Source of the DNA: Pseudonocardia autotrophica
GTDB taxonomy: Bacteria > Actinomycetota > Actinomycetes > Mycobacteriales > Pseudonocardiaceae
Assembly (NCBI RefSeq): GCF_003945385.1
Contig: NZ_AP018920.1
Location: forward strand, 3,100,001-3,164,000
DNA: 64,000 nt
Direction of reading: 5' to 3'
Made by a program: the position numbers and the translations under genes. Positions within the stretch are counted from its first letter, which is position 1. Each line of letters begins with the position of its first letter. The notes beneath the pieces are model-generated. The model was not told the origin of the DNA and did not search any database. It saw only the letters and a program-made list of their open reading frames with translations. This document shows positions 17,410-26,526 of this stretch, piece by piece.

Positions 17410-18837
17410 TCATCTGCCGCCGGCGAGGATCTCCCAGAGCACGTCGAGGTGCTCCCGGGTGGTGCCGACGGCCCCGAAGGCCACCCGGATCACCTGCCGG
17501 CCGTCGATCTCGGTGCCGGAGAGGAACACCCGGCCGTCGGCGTTCACCCGGCCGAGCAGCGCCGCGGTCGCGGAACCGTCCCGGTCGCCGGTCACCCGCA
17601 GGCAGACCAGCGAGAGCACCGGCTCACCGGCCAGCTCCAGGCCGTCGTGCCCGCGGATCCGCCGGGCGAGCTCCTCGGCCAGCGCGATGTGCCCGCGCAG
17701 GTGCTCGCGCAGCCCGGTCAGTCCCTGGCCGTGCAGCACCGCCCAGAGCTTGAGGGCGCGGAACCGGCGTCCCAGCGGGATCTGCCAGTCGCGGAAGTCG
17801 ACCACCGCACCGGAGTCCGACGCGGGGTCCCGCAGGTAGGCGGGGGTGATCGACAGCGCGGCCGGCAGCGCACCGGCGTCGCGCACCCAGAGCAGCGACG
17901 CGTCGAACGCGGTCAGCAGCCACTTGTGCGCGTCGGTGCAGAAGGAATCGACCCCGGCGACGCCGTCGAGCACCCAGCGGTGCTCGGGGCACAACGCCGC
18001 GACGCCGGCCCAGGCGGCGTCCACGTGCACCCATGCGCCGTGCCGGGTGGCGACCGTCACGATCTCGGCGACCGGATCGGTGGCGCCGGTCGAGGTGGTG
18101 CCGACGGTCGCGCACACCAGCACCGGCACCAGGCCCTCGCCGGTGTCGGCCCGGACCGCATCGGCCAGCGCGGCCGGATCCATCGACGCTGTGCCGGGTG
18201 TGCACGGCACGGTGCGCAGCCCGATCGCGCCGAGGCCGGCCACCCGGACCGCCTTCGCCAGCGAGGAGTGCGTCTCGGGGGAGACGTAGACACGTTCCCG
18301 GCCGGTCGCCCCGCGGGCCCGCCAGCCCGACTCCGGATCGGGTGCGGCGCGGTGCAGGGCGGCGGTGAGCGCGACCAGCGCCGCCGACGACGCGGAGTCC
18401 TGGATCGAGCCGCCGCCCCCGCCGTCGTGGGTGAAGCTCTCGGGCAGCCCGAGTGCCCTGGCGAGCTGGTCGGTGATCGCCTGCTCCACCTCGGTGCAGG
18501 CGGGCGAGGTCGACCAGAGCATTCCCTGCACGCCCGCCGCGCCGCTGAGCAGCTCACCGAGCAGCGAGGTCAGCGAGGCGTTGGCCGGGAAGTAGGCGTG
18601 GAAGCCGGGGTGCTGCCAGCGGGTGTCGGCGTCCCCGGTGATCGACTCGACCAGCGAGGGGAACCCGGCCAGCGGGGTGGGGCCCTCGGCCGCCTCGCGC
18701 GGGAACCGGGCCCGGACGGTGCCGGGCGACACGACGTCGCGCACCGGATGCCGCTCGATCCGGGCCCGGGAGTCGGCCACCGCGTCGACGAACAGATGGC
18801 CGAGGGCGCGGAACTCGTCCGGGGTCAGGTCGGGCAC
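17410..18837 (-). CDS. PLP-dependent aromatic-L-amino-acid decarboxylase family protein
   Basis: 475 residues from GTG 18837, 11 bp after the metallochaperone stop; an ATG at 18885-18887 overlapping that gene is an alternative start. Group II decarboxylase motifs: HPGFHAYFPANASLTSLLG and GVQGMLWSTSPACTEVEQ (substrate region, ~80-125), VHVDAAWAG (PLP-binding Asp), DSFCTDAHKWLL with the PLP Lys. Similarity is to DOPA/tyrosine/tryptophan decarboxylases rather than to the lysine decarboxylase DesA of desferrioxamine pathways. It makes an aromatic amine and CO2. Its place between a Zur-type metallochaperone and a metallophore transporter suggests the amine might feed a metal chelator, but no other biosynthetic gene is present. 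Confidence 0.9.
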   Translation of the reverse strand: MPDLTPDEFRALGHLFVDAVADSRARIERHPVRDVVSPGTVRARFPREAAEGPTPLAGFPSLVESITGDADTRWQHPGFHAYFPANASLTSLLGELLSGAAGVQGMLWSTSPACTEVEQAITDQLARALGLPESFTHDGGGGGSIQDSASSAALVALTAALHRAAPDPESGWRARGATGRERVYVSPETHSSLAKAVRVAGLGAIGLRTVPCTPGTASMDPAALADAVRADTGEGLVPVLVCATVGTTSTGATDPVAEIVTVATRHGAWVHVDAAWAGVAALCPEHRWVLDGVAGVDSFCTDAHKWLLTAFDASLLWVRDAGALPAALSITPAYLRDPASDSGAVVDFRDWQIPLGRRFRALKLWAVLHGQGLTGLREHLRGHIALAEELARRIRGHDGLELAGEPVLSLVCLRVTGDRDGSATAALLGRVNADGRVFLSGTEIDGRQVIRVAFGAVGTTREHLDVLWEILAGGR

Positions 18838-18848
18838 GGGGCGCGACG

Positions 18849-19994
<1,146 letters not shown>

Positions 19995-19999
19995 GAGTC

Positions 20000-20020
20000 T
20001 AATGGTAACGACATTCATTA
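20000..20020 (-). promoter_or_regulatory. Zur-like box upstream of the COG0523 gene
   Basis: On the minus strand 20019-20001 reads AATGAATGTCGTTACCATT, flanked by T and A. It agrees with a Fur/Zur-type AATGAAAATCATTTTCATT model at 14 of 19 positions by eye, with symmetric TAATG/CATTA ends. The box contains the TACCAT -10 hexamer, so a bound repressor would block transcription. AT content is far above the surroundings. Inference: zinc-dependent repression. Confidence 0.6.
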
Positions 20021-20094
20021 GTTGCGCGGCAGGCCGTTGCGCACGGCCGCCCCGGCCCGGTTCAGCGCGCGCCGCGGGCCCGGGGGAGGGTGCA

Positions 20095-21330
20095 GTGGTG
20101 ACCACCCCATCCGCCGACGCCGTCGCCGACGGGCCCCGGAGATTGCGGCTGCTGCAGCTCGCGGCCCTGACCAGCACCTGCGACCGGTTCGCGATCGCTC
20201 CGCTACTGGTGCCGATCGCGATGTCGTTCGGCGTCCCGCTGGCCGCGACCGCCGGCGCCGCGGGCGGGTACTTCCTCGCCTACGGCCTGATGCAGGTGGT
20301 GTGGGGAGTGCTGTCCGACCGGATCGGGCGGGTCCGGGTGATGCGGATCGCACTGATCGGCGCGGTGCTCGGCGGGCTCGCCTCGGTGCTCGCGCCGACG
20401 CTGCCCGTGCTGATCGGGGCCCGGACCCTCACCGGTGCGTGCACCGCAGCGCTGATCCCGGCCACCCTGGTCTACGTCGGCGACTCCTGGCCGGCCGCCG
20501 TCCGGCAGCGCCCGCTGTCCGACCTGCTCGCCGCGACCGCGGTCGGGACGGCGCTGGCCACCGCAGGCGCCGGCCTGCTCGCCGACCTGGCCGGCTGGCG
20601 TGCGGTGTTCGCGACGACCGCGGCGGCCGCCGGCATCCTGCTGGTCGCGCTCCGTGCGCTGCCCGAGCCGGTCCCGGCCGAACCGGCCGCCGGCGCCACG
20701 GCACCCGACGGGCCCCGGCGCTGGTGGTCGATCCTGCGGCCGGTGGGCACGGTGCTCGGCACCGGATGGGCACGGGTGGTGCTGGCGCTCGCGTTCGTCG
20801 AGGGAGCCGTCGTGCTGGGCGTGCTCACCTACCTGGCGCCCGCACTGCAGGCGGGCGGCAGCACGGCCGCGCTCGCCGGGATCGCGGCCGGTGGCTACGG
20901 AGTGGGTGCGCTGGTCTTCTCCCGGGTGGTGCGCCGGCTGGTCGGCCGGGTCCCCGCCCCGGGGCTGGCCGGGATCGGCGGTGTGTTCCTGGCGGCGGCC
21001 TGGATCGGTCCGATCGTCGTCGTGCACCCGGTGACGATCGCCCTCGCCGGGCTGCTGCTCGGTGGCAGCTGGGCGTTCCTGCACTCCACCCTGCAGACGT
21101 GGGCGACCGATGTCGTCCCGCAGGCGCGGGCGACCGCCGTCGCGCTGTTCGCCACCGCCCTGTTCCTGGGCAGCTCGGCAGGCACCGCGCTGGGCGCCCC
21201 GCTCGCCGACACCGGCCGGTTCCCCGCGCTGTTCCTCGCCGCGCTGGTGGTGTCGGTGCCGCTGGGGATCGGGGCGGCGCTGGCCCGCGCCCGTTACGCG
21301 CGGCGCCGGCCGCCCGGGACTCAGACGTAG
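20095..21330 (+). CDS. MFS transporter, drug/metabolite efflux (DHA1-like)
   Basis: About 411 residues from GTG 20095 (GTG 20098 is equally possible; GGGGAGG lies just upstream). Twelve hydrophobic helices. MFS motif A is visible after helix 2 as [14 protein letters not shown], and the helix 5 region carries [12 protein letters not shown]. Substrate unknown. The gene is divergent from the zinc metallochaperone; the Zur-like box is close enough (about 75 bp) that both could be affected. Its 3' end overlaps the convergent acyl-CoA synthetase gene by 10 bp, so there is no space for a classic terminator. Confidence 0.88.
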   Translation: MVTTPSADAVADGPRRLRLLQLAALTSTCDRFAIAPLLVPIAMSFGVPLAATAGAAGGYFLAYGLMQVVWGVLSDRIGRVRVMRIALIGAVLGGLASVLAPTLPVLIGARTLTGACTAALIPATLVYVGDSWPAAVRQRPLSDLLAATAVGTALATAGAGLLADLAGWRAVFATTAAAAGILLVALRALPEPVPAEPAAGATAPDGPRRWWSILRPVGTVLGTGWARVVLALAFVEGAVVLGVLTYLAPALQAGGSTAALAGIAAGGYGVGALVFSRVVRRLVGRVPAPGLAGIGGVFLAAAWIGPIVVVHPVTIALAGLLLGGSWAFLHSTLQTWATDVVPQARATAVALFATALFLGSSAGTALGAPLADTGRFPALFLAALVVSVPLGIGAALARARYARRRPPGTQT

Positions 21331-22856
21331 CGGTCGCGCAGCTCCCGCTTGACCAGCTTGCCGGTGGGCGTGCGCGGCAGGAAGTCGGTGAAGTCCACCG
21401 ACGCCGGTGCCTTGTAGTGGGCGATCCGCCCGCGCACGAACTCGATCAGCTCACGCTCCAGCTCCGGGCCGGTCGCGATCCCGTCCATCGCCTGCACGAC
21501 GGCCTTGACCTGCTCGCCCATCTCCTCGTCCGGCACGCCGATCACCGCGACGTCGAGCACCTTCGGGTGCAGGGCGAGGGCGTCCTCGACCTCCTGCGGG
21601 TAGATGTTCACCCCACCCGAGATGATCGTGAACGCCTTGCGGTCGGTGAGGAACAGGAACCCGTCGTCGTCGAGGAAGCCCAGGTCGCCGGTCGTGGTCC
21701 AGTTCTCGCGGTCGGGATGCTGCGCGGCGAGCGTCCGGCCCGGGTCGTTGTGGTACTCGAACGGCCGGGTCTCCCGCTCGAAGTAGACCGTGCCGACCTC
21801 GCCCGCCCCGAGCTCGGTGCCCTCGTCGTCACAGACCCGGATCGTGCCCAGACCGGCCCGGCCGACCGACCCCGGCCGATCGAGCCACTGCGCCGAGTCG
21901 ATGAACGTGATGCCGATCGCCTCGGTCGCGGCGTAGTACTCGTGCAGCACCGGGCCCCACCAGTCGATCATCGCCTGCTTGACCTCGACCGGGCACGGCG
22001 CGGCGGCGTGGATGGCCACCCGCAGCGAGGACAGATCGTGCGCCGACCGGACCTTCTCGGACAGCTTCAGCATCCGCACGAACATCGTCGGGACCCACTG
22101 CGAGTGGGTCACCGAATGCCGCTCGATCAGCCTGAGCGCCTGCTCGGGATCGAAGCGTTCCATCACCACGACGGTCCCGCCCAGCGCCTGCACGGTGGCC
22201 GAGAACCGCAGCGGCGCCGCGTGATACAGCGGCGCGGGGGACAGGTAGACGGTGTCGGTGTCGAACCCGTACATCGGCCCGAACAGCGCCTGATAGGTGT
22301 CGCCGGGCTCGTCGACCCGGCGCCCGGGCAGCGCGGGCTTGATGCCCTTCGGCCGCCCGGTGGTGCCGGAGGAATACAGCATGTCGGCGCCGCGCGGCTG
22401 CTCGGCCGGCGGCTCCGCCGACACACCGGCCAGCTCGGAGTCGTAGTCGGCGTAACCGGCCGCACCCGGGATCTCGCCGCCGAACGCGAGCCGGACCGGC
22501 ACCTCCACGTGCTCCTCGACCGCGGCGGCCAGCCCGGCCACCCCGGCCGAGACGACCAGCGCCTTCGCCCCGCAGTCCCGGACGATGTATGCGGTCTCGG
22601 GCGCGGACAGGTGATGGTTCACCGCGGTCACGTAGAGCCCGGACCGCTGTGCGGCCCAGTAGACCTCGTAGACGCGCGGGGTGTTGTCGGAGACCAGCGC
22701 GACGACGTCGCCCTCGCGCAGCCCGGCGGCCCGGAAGTAGTTCGCCAGGCGTGCCGAACCCTCTTCCAGCTCACGGAAGGTCAGCGTCTCGCCCGAGCCA
22801 CCCATGATCACAGCCGGCTTGTCGGGAGTGGTCGCGGCGTGCGTGCCAGGGAACAT
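21321..22856 (-). CDS. Acyl-CoA synthetase (AMP-dependent, FadD type)
   Basis: 511 residues from ATG 22856; upstream open frame lacks a good start. AMP-binding domain motif LYSSGTTGRPKGIKP (~153-167), motif II YYAATEAIG, and C-terminal TGDLGFLDDDGFLFLTDRKAFTIISGGVN with the catalytic Lys in [14 protein letters not shown] at the end. Converts a carboxylic or fatty acid to its CoA thioester through an acyl-adenylate. Stands alone, between lsr2 and the convergent MFS gene. The insert PALPGRRVDEPGDT after the P-loop resembles mycobacterial-type FadD4 synthetases. Chain-length preference is not readable. Confidence 0.92.
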   Translation of the reverse strand: MFPGTHAATTPDKPAVIMGGSGETLTFRELEEGSARLANYFRAAGLREGDVVALVSDNTPRVYEVYWAAQRSGLYVTAVNHHLSAPETAYIVRDCGAKALVVSAGVAGLAAAVEEHVEVPVRLAFGGEIPGAAGYADYDSELAGVSAEPPAEQPRGADMLYSSGTTGRPKGIKPALPGRRVDEPGDTYQALFGPMYGFDTDTVYLSPAPLYHAAPLRFSATVQALGGTVVVMERFDPEQALRLIERHSVTHSQWVPTMFVRMLKLSEKVRSAHDLSSLRVAIHAAAPCPVEVKQAMIDWWGPVLHEYYAATEAIGITFIDSAQWLDRPGSVGRAGLGTIRVCDDEGTELGAGEVGTVYFERETRPFEYHNDPGRTLAAQHPDRENWTTTGDLGFLDDDGFLFLTDRKAFTIISGGVNIYPQEVEDALALHPKVLDVAVIGVPDEEMGEQVKAVVQAMDGIATGPELERELIEFVRGRIAHYKAPASVDFTDFLPRTPTGKLVKRELRDRYV

Positions 22857-22984
22857 CAGGGCCTCTCGTCGTCGGTCGTGCGGTGTCGCACGGACTCTCC
22901 GGCGCCGATCCTGCCATCCGGCCGTCCCCGGGGCGGCACGCGCCGATTCGGTGGCGCAGCGCGCCACCGGGCCGGCGGGCCCGA

Positions 22985-23326
22985 TCAGTGCGCGTTCTGA
23001 TAAGCCTGCAGAACCGACGACGGGATACGCCCGCGCTCCGAGATCTTCATCCCCTGGGCGATCGCCCATTCACGGACGGCCCGGTTTGCGGCCCGTTCGG
23101 ATGCGCTGGATCCGTTCGACGAGGCCGCCGCCGGTGCCGACCCCCGGCGACCGCCCGCGCGGCGGGCGGCGGCGACGAAGGGTGCAAGCGATTCGCGCAG
23201 TCGCTCGGCATTCGCGGCGGACAGGTCGATCTCGAAGGCGCGGCCGTCGACGGCGAACTCCACCTGCTCGTCGGCCTCTGAGCCGTCGAGGTCATCGATC
23301 AGCGTGATCGTCGTCTGCTGCGCCAC
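22985..23326 (-). CDS. lsr2: Nucleoid-associated protein Lsr2
   Basis: 113 residues, standard size. N-terminal dimerisation domain begins QQTTITLIDDLDGSEADEQVEF and includes VDGRAFEIDLSAANAERLRE. A Gly/Ala/Ser-rich linker (~60-75) leads to the C-terminal DNA-binding domain with NRAVREWAIAQGMKISERGR and IPSSVLQAY; the RGR hook inserts in the minor groove of AT-rich DNA. Lsr2 silences AT-rich and horizontally acquired DNA in actinobacteria. Starts at GTG 23326 with GGAAGGA 8 nt upstream. Confidence 0.97.
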   Translation of the reverse strand: MAQQTTITLIDDLDGSEADEQVEFAVDGRAFEIDLSAANAERLRESLAPFVAAARRAGGRRGSAPAAASSNGSSASERAANRAVREWAIAQGMKISERGRIPSSVLQAYQNAH

Positions 23327-23576
23327 GTCGTCATTCCTTCCGGGGGAATCTCGGGCATCCGAGCGGATGAATCGCCACCGCTGGTTCGAGTCGGTATCCC
23401 GCCCGGGACCCCCGGAACCGCGGTGAAGCGTTTTCCGAGTAGAACAGTAGGGGATGCCGATGTGCCGTGTCGAACCCCTCGCGGAAAAGCGCCGGAGTTG
23501 TTACCGGGCGAACTGTGGATACGACGTCCGGGGGAGGCGGAATCGGCGGAAAGGTGGAGGCGTCCGGCGTGTCCGA
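23327..23576. other. Intergenic region upstream of lsr2
   Basis: 250 bp between lsr2 and the end of the hydrolase gene, both on the minus strand. It presumably carries the lsr2 promoter. A GGTTCGAGTC string at 23384 superficially recalls a tRNA T-arm but has no surrounding cloverleaf. No other feature seen. Confidence 0.4.
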
Positions 23577-24710
23577 TCAGCGTGGTGTCGGCCACCACGG
23601 TTCGGTCGGGACGGTGTCGCGAAGTGTGCCGGGCGCCACGTCCAGGTCGATCCGCCGGCCGGGCTGCGGCAGCGCCAGCAGGACGTCCTGTGCGGCTGCG
23701 GCCTTGCGGGCCCGTTCGGCCGGCTCGTCCCACGGGTGGAAGCCGAGGTTGAAGGTCGCCCAGTGGATCGGCAACAGCACCTGTCCGCGCAGATCGCGAT
23801 GTGCGGCAACGGCCTGCTCCGGATCGGCGTGCACGTCCGGCCAGAGATCGGCGTAGGCGCCGATCGGCAGCACGGTGAGATCGAACGGGCCGTGCTCGGC
23901 CCCGGTCCGGGCATGTACCCGGCTCGGCCCGGTGTCGCCGCCGAGATAGACGCAGTGCCGTGGCCCCGCGACCTTCCAGGCGGCCCACAGGGTGGTGTTG
24001 CGGCGGATCCCGCGCCCGGAGAAGTGCCGGGTCTCCAGGCAGGTGAGGGTCAGCCCGGCCACCTGCACCACGTCGTCCCAGTCCCGCTCGACGACCCGGT
24101 GCCCGGCGATGCCCCAGGCGCGCAGGTGCGCCCCGACACCGAGTGGCCCGACGAACACCGCGCGGGTGTCGCGGGCGAGCCGGAGCACCGTCGGCCGGTC
24201 CAGGTGGTCGTAGTGGTCGTGGGTGAGCAGCACCATGTCGATCTCGCCGAGCGCGGACAGCGGGGCGACCGGCGGGTGCAGCCGGCGCGGGCCGAAGCGG
24301 GGGACCGGGGTGGCGTACTCCGACCACACCGGATCGACGAGCACCCGCATCCCGTCGATCTCGAGCAGCACGCAGGCATGCCCCAGCCAGGTCACCGCGA
24401 GCCCGGACGGCTCGGCGACCTGATCCAGCGGTGCCAGCGGGACCGGCCCCGCCGGGACGCCCTCGGTGGTGCGGCTCCGCAGCATGTTGAGCAGCATCCG
24501 GGCCGAGGCCTTCGCCCGCGGCAGGCCGGGCTCGGTGTTGGCGAAGATCCCGTCGACGGCGTTCGGGGAGCGGCCGGTGACGCGGCGCAGCTGCGCGCGG
24601 GACGCTCCCATGTTCCGGCGCACGTGCAGGGCCAGGCCGGTCAGGCCCAGCAGTGGCGCGGTGAGTGCGGTGACGCCTGCGGCGCGGGAGAAGCGGGACA
24701 CGATCACCAC
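23577..24710 (-). CDS. Metallo-beta-lactamase-fold hydrolase (UlaG/NAPE-PLD-like)
   Basis: 377 residues from GTG 24710. An N-terminal hydrophobic segment (AGVTALTAPLLGLTGLALHV) may anchor the protein. Metal-binding signature THDHYDHLD (HxHxDH) near residue 165-173, further ligands in ETRHFSGRG, YLGGDTGPS and PIHWATFNL. The arrangement matches the NAPE-PLD/UlaG branch (WLGHACVLLEIDGMRVLVDP), which hydrolyses phosphodiesters or lactones. Divergent from the crotonase gene across 55 bp. The natural substrate is unknown; a lipid or N-acyl phospholipid is one possibility. Confidence 0.88.
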   Translation of the reverse strand: MVIVSRFSRAAGVTALTAPLLGLTGLALHVRRNMGASRAQLRRVTGRSPNAVDGIFANTEPGLPRAKASARMLLNMLRSRTTEGVPAGPVPLAPLDQVAEPSGLAVTWLGHACVLLEIDGMRVLVDPVWSEYATPVPRFGPRRLHPPVAPLSALGEIDMVLLTHDHYDHLDRPTVLRLARDTRAVFVGPLGVGAHLRAWGIAGHRVVERDWDDVVQVAGLTLTCLETRHFSGRGIRRNTTLWAAWKVAGPRHCVYLGGDTGPSRVHARTGAEHGPFDLTVLPIGAYADLWPDVHADPEQAVAAHRDLRGQVLLPIHWATFNLGFHPWDEPAERARKAAAAQDVLLALPQPGRRIDLDVAPGTLRDTVPTEPWWPTPR

Positions 24711-24765
24711 AGTACGAACACCGCGGAGGGAACGCCCGGAGCCGGCGCATGCCTACGCTGCGGGC

Positions 24766-25533
24766 GTGACGGACGTGACGGAACCGCGGGTGCAGACGGA
24801 GCGGCACGGGCACGTGCTGCTGATCCGGATGATGCGGACGGGTAAGCGCAACGCGGTGGACGCGGCGATGACGACGGCACTCGACGACGCGCTCAACGAG
24901 CTCGACGACGACCCGGACCTCTGGTGCGGGGTGCTCGCCGGGGACGCGACGGCGTTCAGCGCCGGGACCGACCTGGCCGCGGGATCGGGCGGGCCGACGC
25001 CGCGCGGCGGGAACTACGGCGTCGTCCGGCGGGACCGGCGGCGGCCGCTGATCGCCGCGGTCGAGGGCGTCGCCTACGGCGGCGGATTCGAGATCGTGCT
25101 GGCCTGCGACATGGTCGTGGCGGGCACCGGTGCGCGGTTCGCGCTGCCCGAGGTCGCCCGCGGGCTGGTCGCGAACTGCGGCGCGCTGTTCCGGACGCCG
25201 CGCCCGCTGCCGCTGAACGTCGCCAAGCAGCTGCTGATCACCGGACGCCCGATCGACGCGCAGCGCGCGTACTCCCTGGGCCTGGTCAACGAGCTCGTCG
25301 AGCCCGGCGCGGCGGAGGCCGCGGCGCTGGAGCTGGCCCGTCAGGTCTGTGCGAACTCGCCGCTCGCGGTCTCGGTGACGCTGCGGGCGCTGGAGCGGGT
25401 GGTGTCCGAGCCGGACGATCGTGGCTGGGCGGCGACCGAGGTGGCGACGGCCGCGATCGAGCGGTCCGCGGACCGGGTCGAGGGGGTGGCCGCGTTCCTG
25501 GAGAAGCGGCCGCCGCGGTGGACCGGCCGCTGA
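24766..25533 (+). CDS. Enoyl-CoA hydratase/crotonase family protein
   Basis: 255 residues from GTG 24766. This start lacks a Shine-Dalgarno but has TACGCT exactly 6 nt upstream, so a leaderless message is likely; GTG 24775 is an alternative. Crotonase motifs: AFSAGTDLAAGSGG (first oxyanion loop) and VEGVAYGGGFEIVLACDMVVAG (second), followed by FALPEVARGLVANCGALFR. Probably acts on an acyl-CoA in a degradation pathway. Transcribed divergently from the hydrolase, with two acyl-CoA synthetases within 3 kb on either side. Confidence 0.9.
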   Translation: MTDVTEPRVQTERHGHVLLIRMMRTGKRNAVDAAMTTALDDALNELDDDPDLWCGVLAGDATAFSAGTDLAAGSGGPTPRGGNYGVVRRDRRRPLIAAVEGVAYGGGFEIVLACDMVVAGTGARFALPEVARGLVANCGALFRTPRPLPLNVAKQLLITGRPIDAQRAYSLGLVNELVEPGAAEAAALELARQVCANSPLAVSVTLRALERVVSEPDDRGWAATEVATAAIERSADRVEGVAAFLEKRPPRWTGR

Positions 25534-25720
25534 CCGGGCACGATTCGGCTCGCCGCCGCGGCGCGGTTCGTCGGCGCCATGACCGAACTGGTCCGGGAGC
25601 ACCGCACCGCCATGACCCCCGGCGCCCCTGACACCCGCCGGCCCCCGACGCCGAATCCCAAGAACTGGGTATTGCCCCTCCGCATCCCTCACATCCGGGC
25701 GCTGCGGGGAGATACACCTG

Positions 25721-25750
25721 CCGAAAGCACCATCGCGGTGCGCCTTTCGG
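25721..25750 (+). promoter_or_regulatory. 5' UTR hairpin abutting the ribosome binding site of the secreted protein gene
   Basis: CCGAAAG-CACC-ATCGC-GGTG-CGC-CTTTCGG can fold into a stem of 11 pairs with a 5-nt loop and a small bulge. Its last bases (CGG) run into the CGGAGG Shine-Dalgarno at 25748-25753, 6 nt before the ATG. It may modulate translation or stabilise the mRNA. Confidence 0.5.
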
Positions 25751-25758
25751 AGGTAGTC

Positions 25759-26418
25759 ATGAAGTGCATCAGGAGCAAGCGGGTCGTCGGTGCCGTGATC
25801 GGGGCGGCCCTCGTGGTCGCGAGCTCGGTGGCGCTCGCGGCCCCGGCCCTCGCCCAGCCGGCGCCCGCGGTGAACACCGCGGCGAACGCGAAGTCGGAAT
25901 GCAACACCGCCACCGAGACCGCGGTGGTCCCGGTGTACGTGCTGAACCGGGACACCGCGCCGATCGACGTCCGGGCGACGACCCGGTTCGGTGACCACAA
26001 GATCTCCAAGATCGCCCCGGGGAAGGCCTTCTACCACCGGTTCGAGACGGGGAAGGGTGCGGTACCCGCCGGAACCGTGTCCATCGCCGCCTACAAGTGG
26101 GAGAACGGAAAGGGCCACTACGCGACCTCCACGGTCTCCTACGCGGCGGCGTCCTGCGTGGTGAACCCGCGGCTGGAGACCTCGGTGACCGACACCGACC
26201 GGGACGGCCGGATCAACTCCGCGACCGTGCGGAACGTCGGGGCGCATCCGGTCGATGCGCGCATCTCCGGTCCGGCGGGCAGCACCGCACAGCGGCTCGC
26301 GCCGGGCGCCTCCTTCACGGTGACCGATCCCGCCGACCTCTCGCCGGTGGCGGTGTTCACCGCCTACAAGGTCGTCGACGGCACGCCGTACTTCACGTCG
26401 GTGACCAAGCGGCCCTGA
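25759..26418 (+). CDS. Small secreted protein of unknown function
   Basis: 219 residues from ATG 25759 with an excellent CGGAGG site. Clear type I signal peptide: MKCIRSKRVVGAVIG, hydrophobic core AALVVASSVALAAPALA, probable cleavage after ALA near residue 32. The mature part is Thr/Ala/Val-rich with two similar halves, each containing a short beta-like stretch (VVPVYVLNRDTAPIDVRATT and SATVRNVGAHPVDARISGPA), suggesting a duplicated beta-sandwich. Two Cys (near 47 and 137) may form a disulfide. I do not recognise the family. Exported to the cell surface or medium. Confidence 0.75.
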   Translation: MKCIRSKRVVGAVIGAALVVASSVALAAPALAQPAPAVNTAANAKSECNTATETAVVPVYVLNRDTAPIDVRATTRFGDHKISKIAPGKAFYHRFETGKGAVPAGTVSIAAYKWENGKGHYATSTVSYAAASCVVNPRLETSVTDTDRDGRINSATVRNVGAHPVDARISGPAGSTAQRLAPGASFTVTDPADLSPVAVFTAYKVVDGTPYFTSVTKRP

Positions 26419-26526
26419 CCGTTTCCCGGTGCGGGCGGGCCACTCGCCACGAGGGCCCGCTCGTGCCGGCGGAGACGCGTCGACCGGCCGATTGCGCACC
26501 GGTTGCGGGGAGGGGATGGTGCTGAC

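Noticed and set aside
17410..18837. Assignment as lysine decarboxylase DesA of a desferrioxamine cluster
   Set aside because: Motifs fit the aromatic amino acid decarboxylase branch and no desB, desC or desD partner lies nearby.
23380..23400. tRNA-like T-arm string GGTTCGAGTC
   Set aside because: No acceptor, D or anticodon stems around it.
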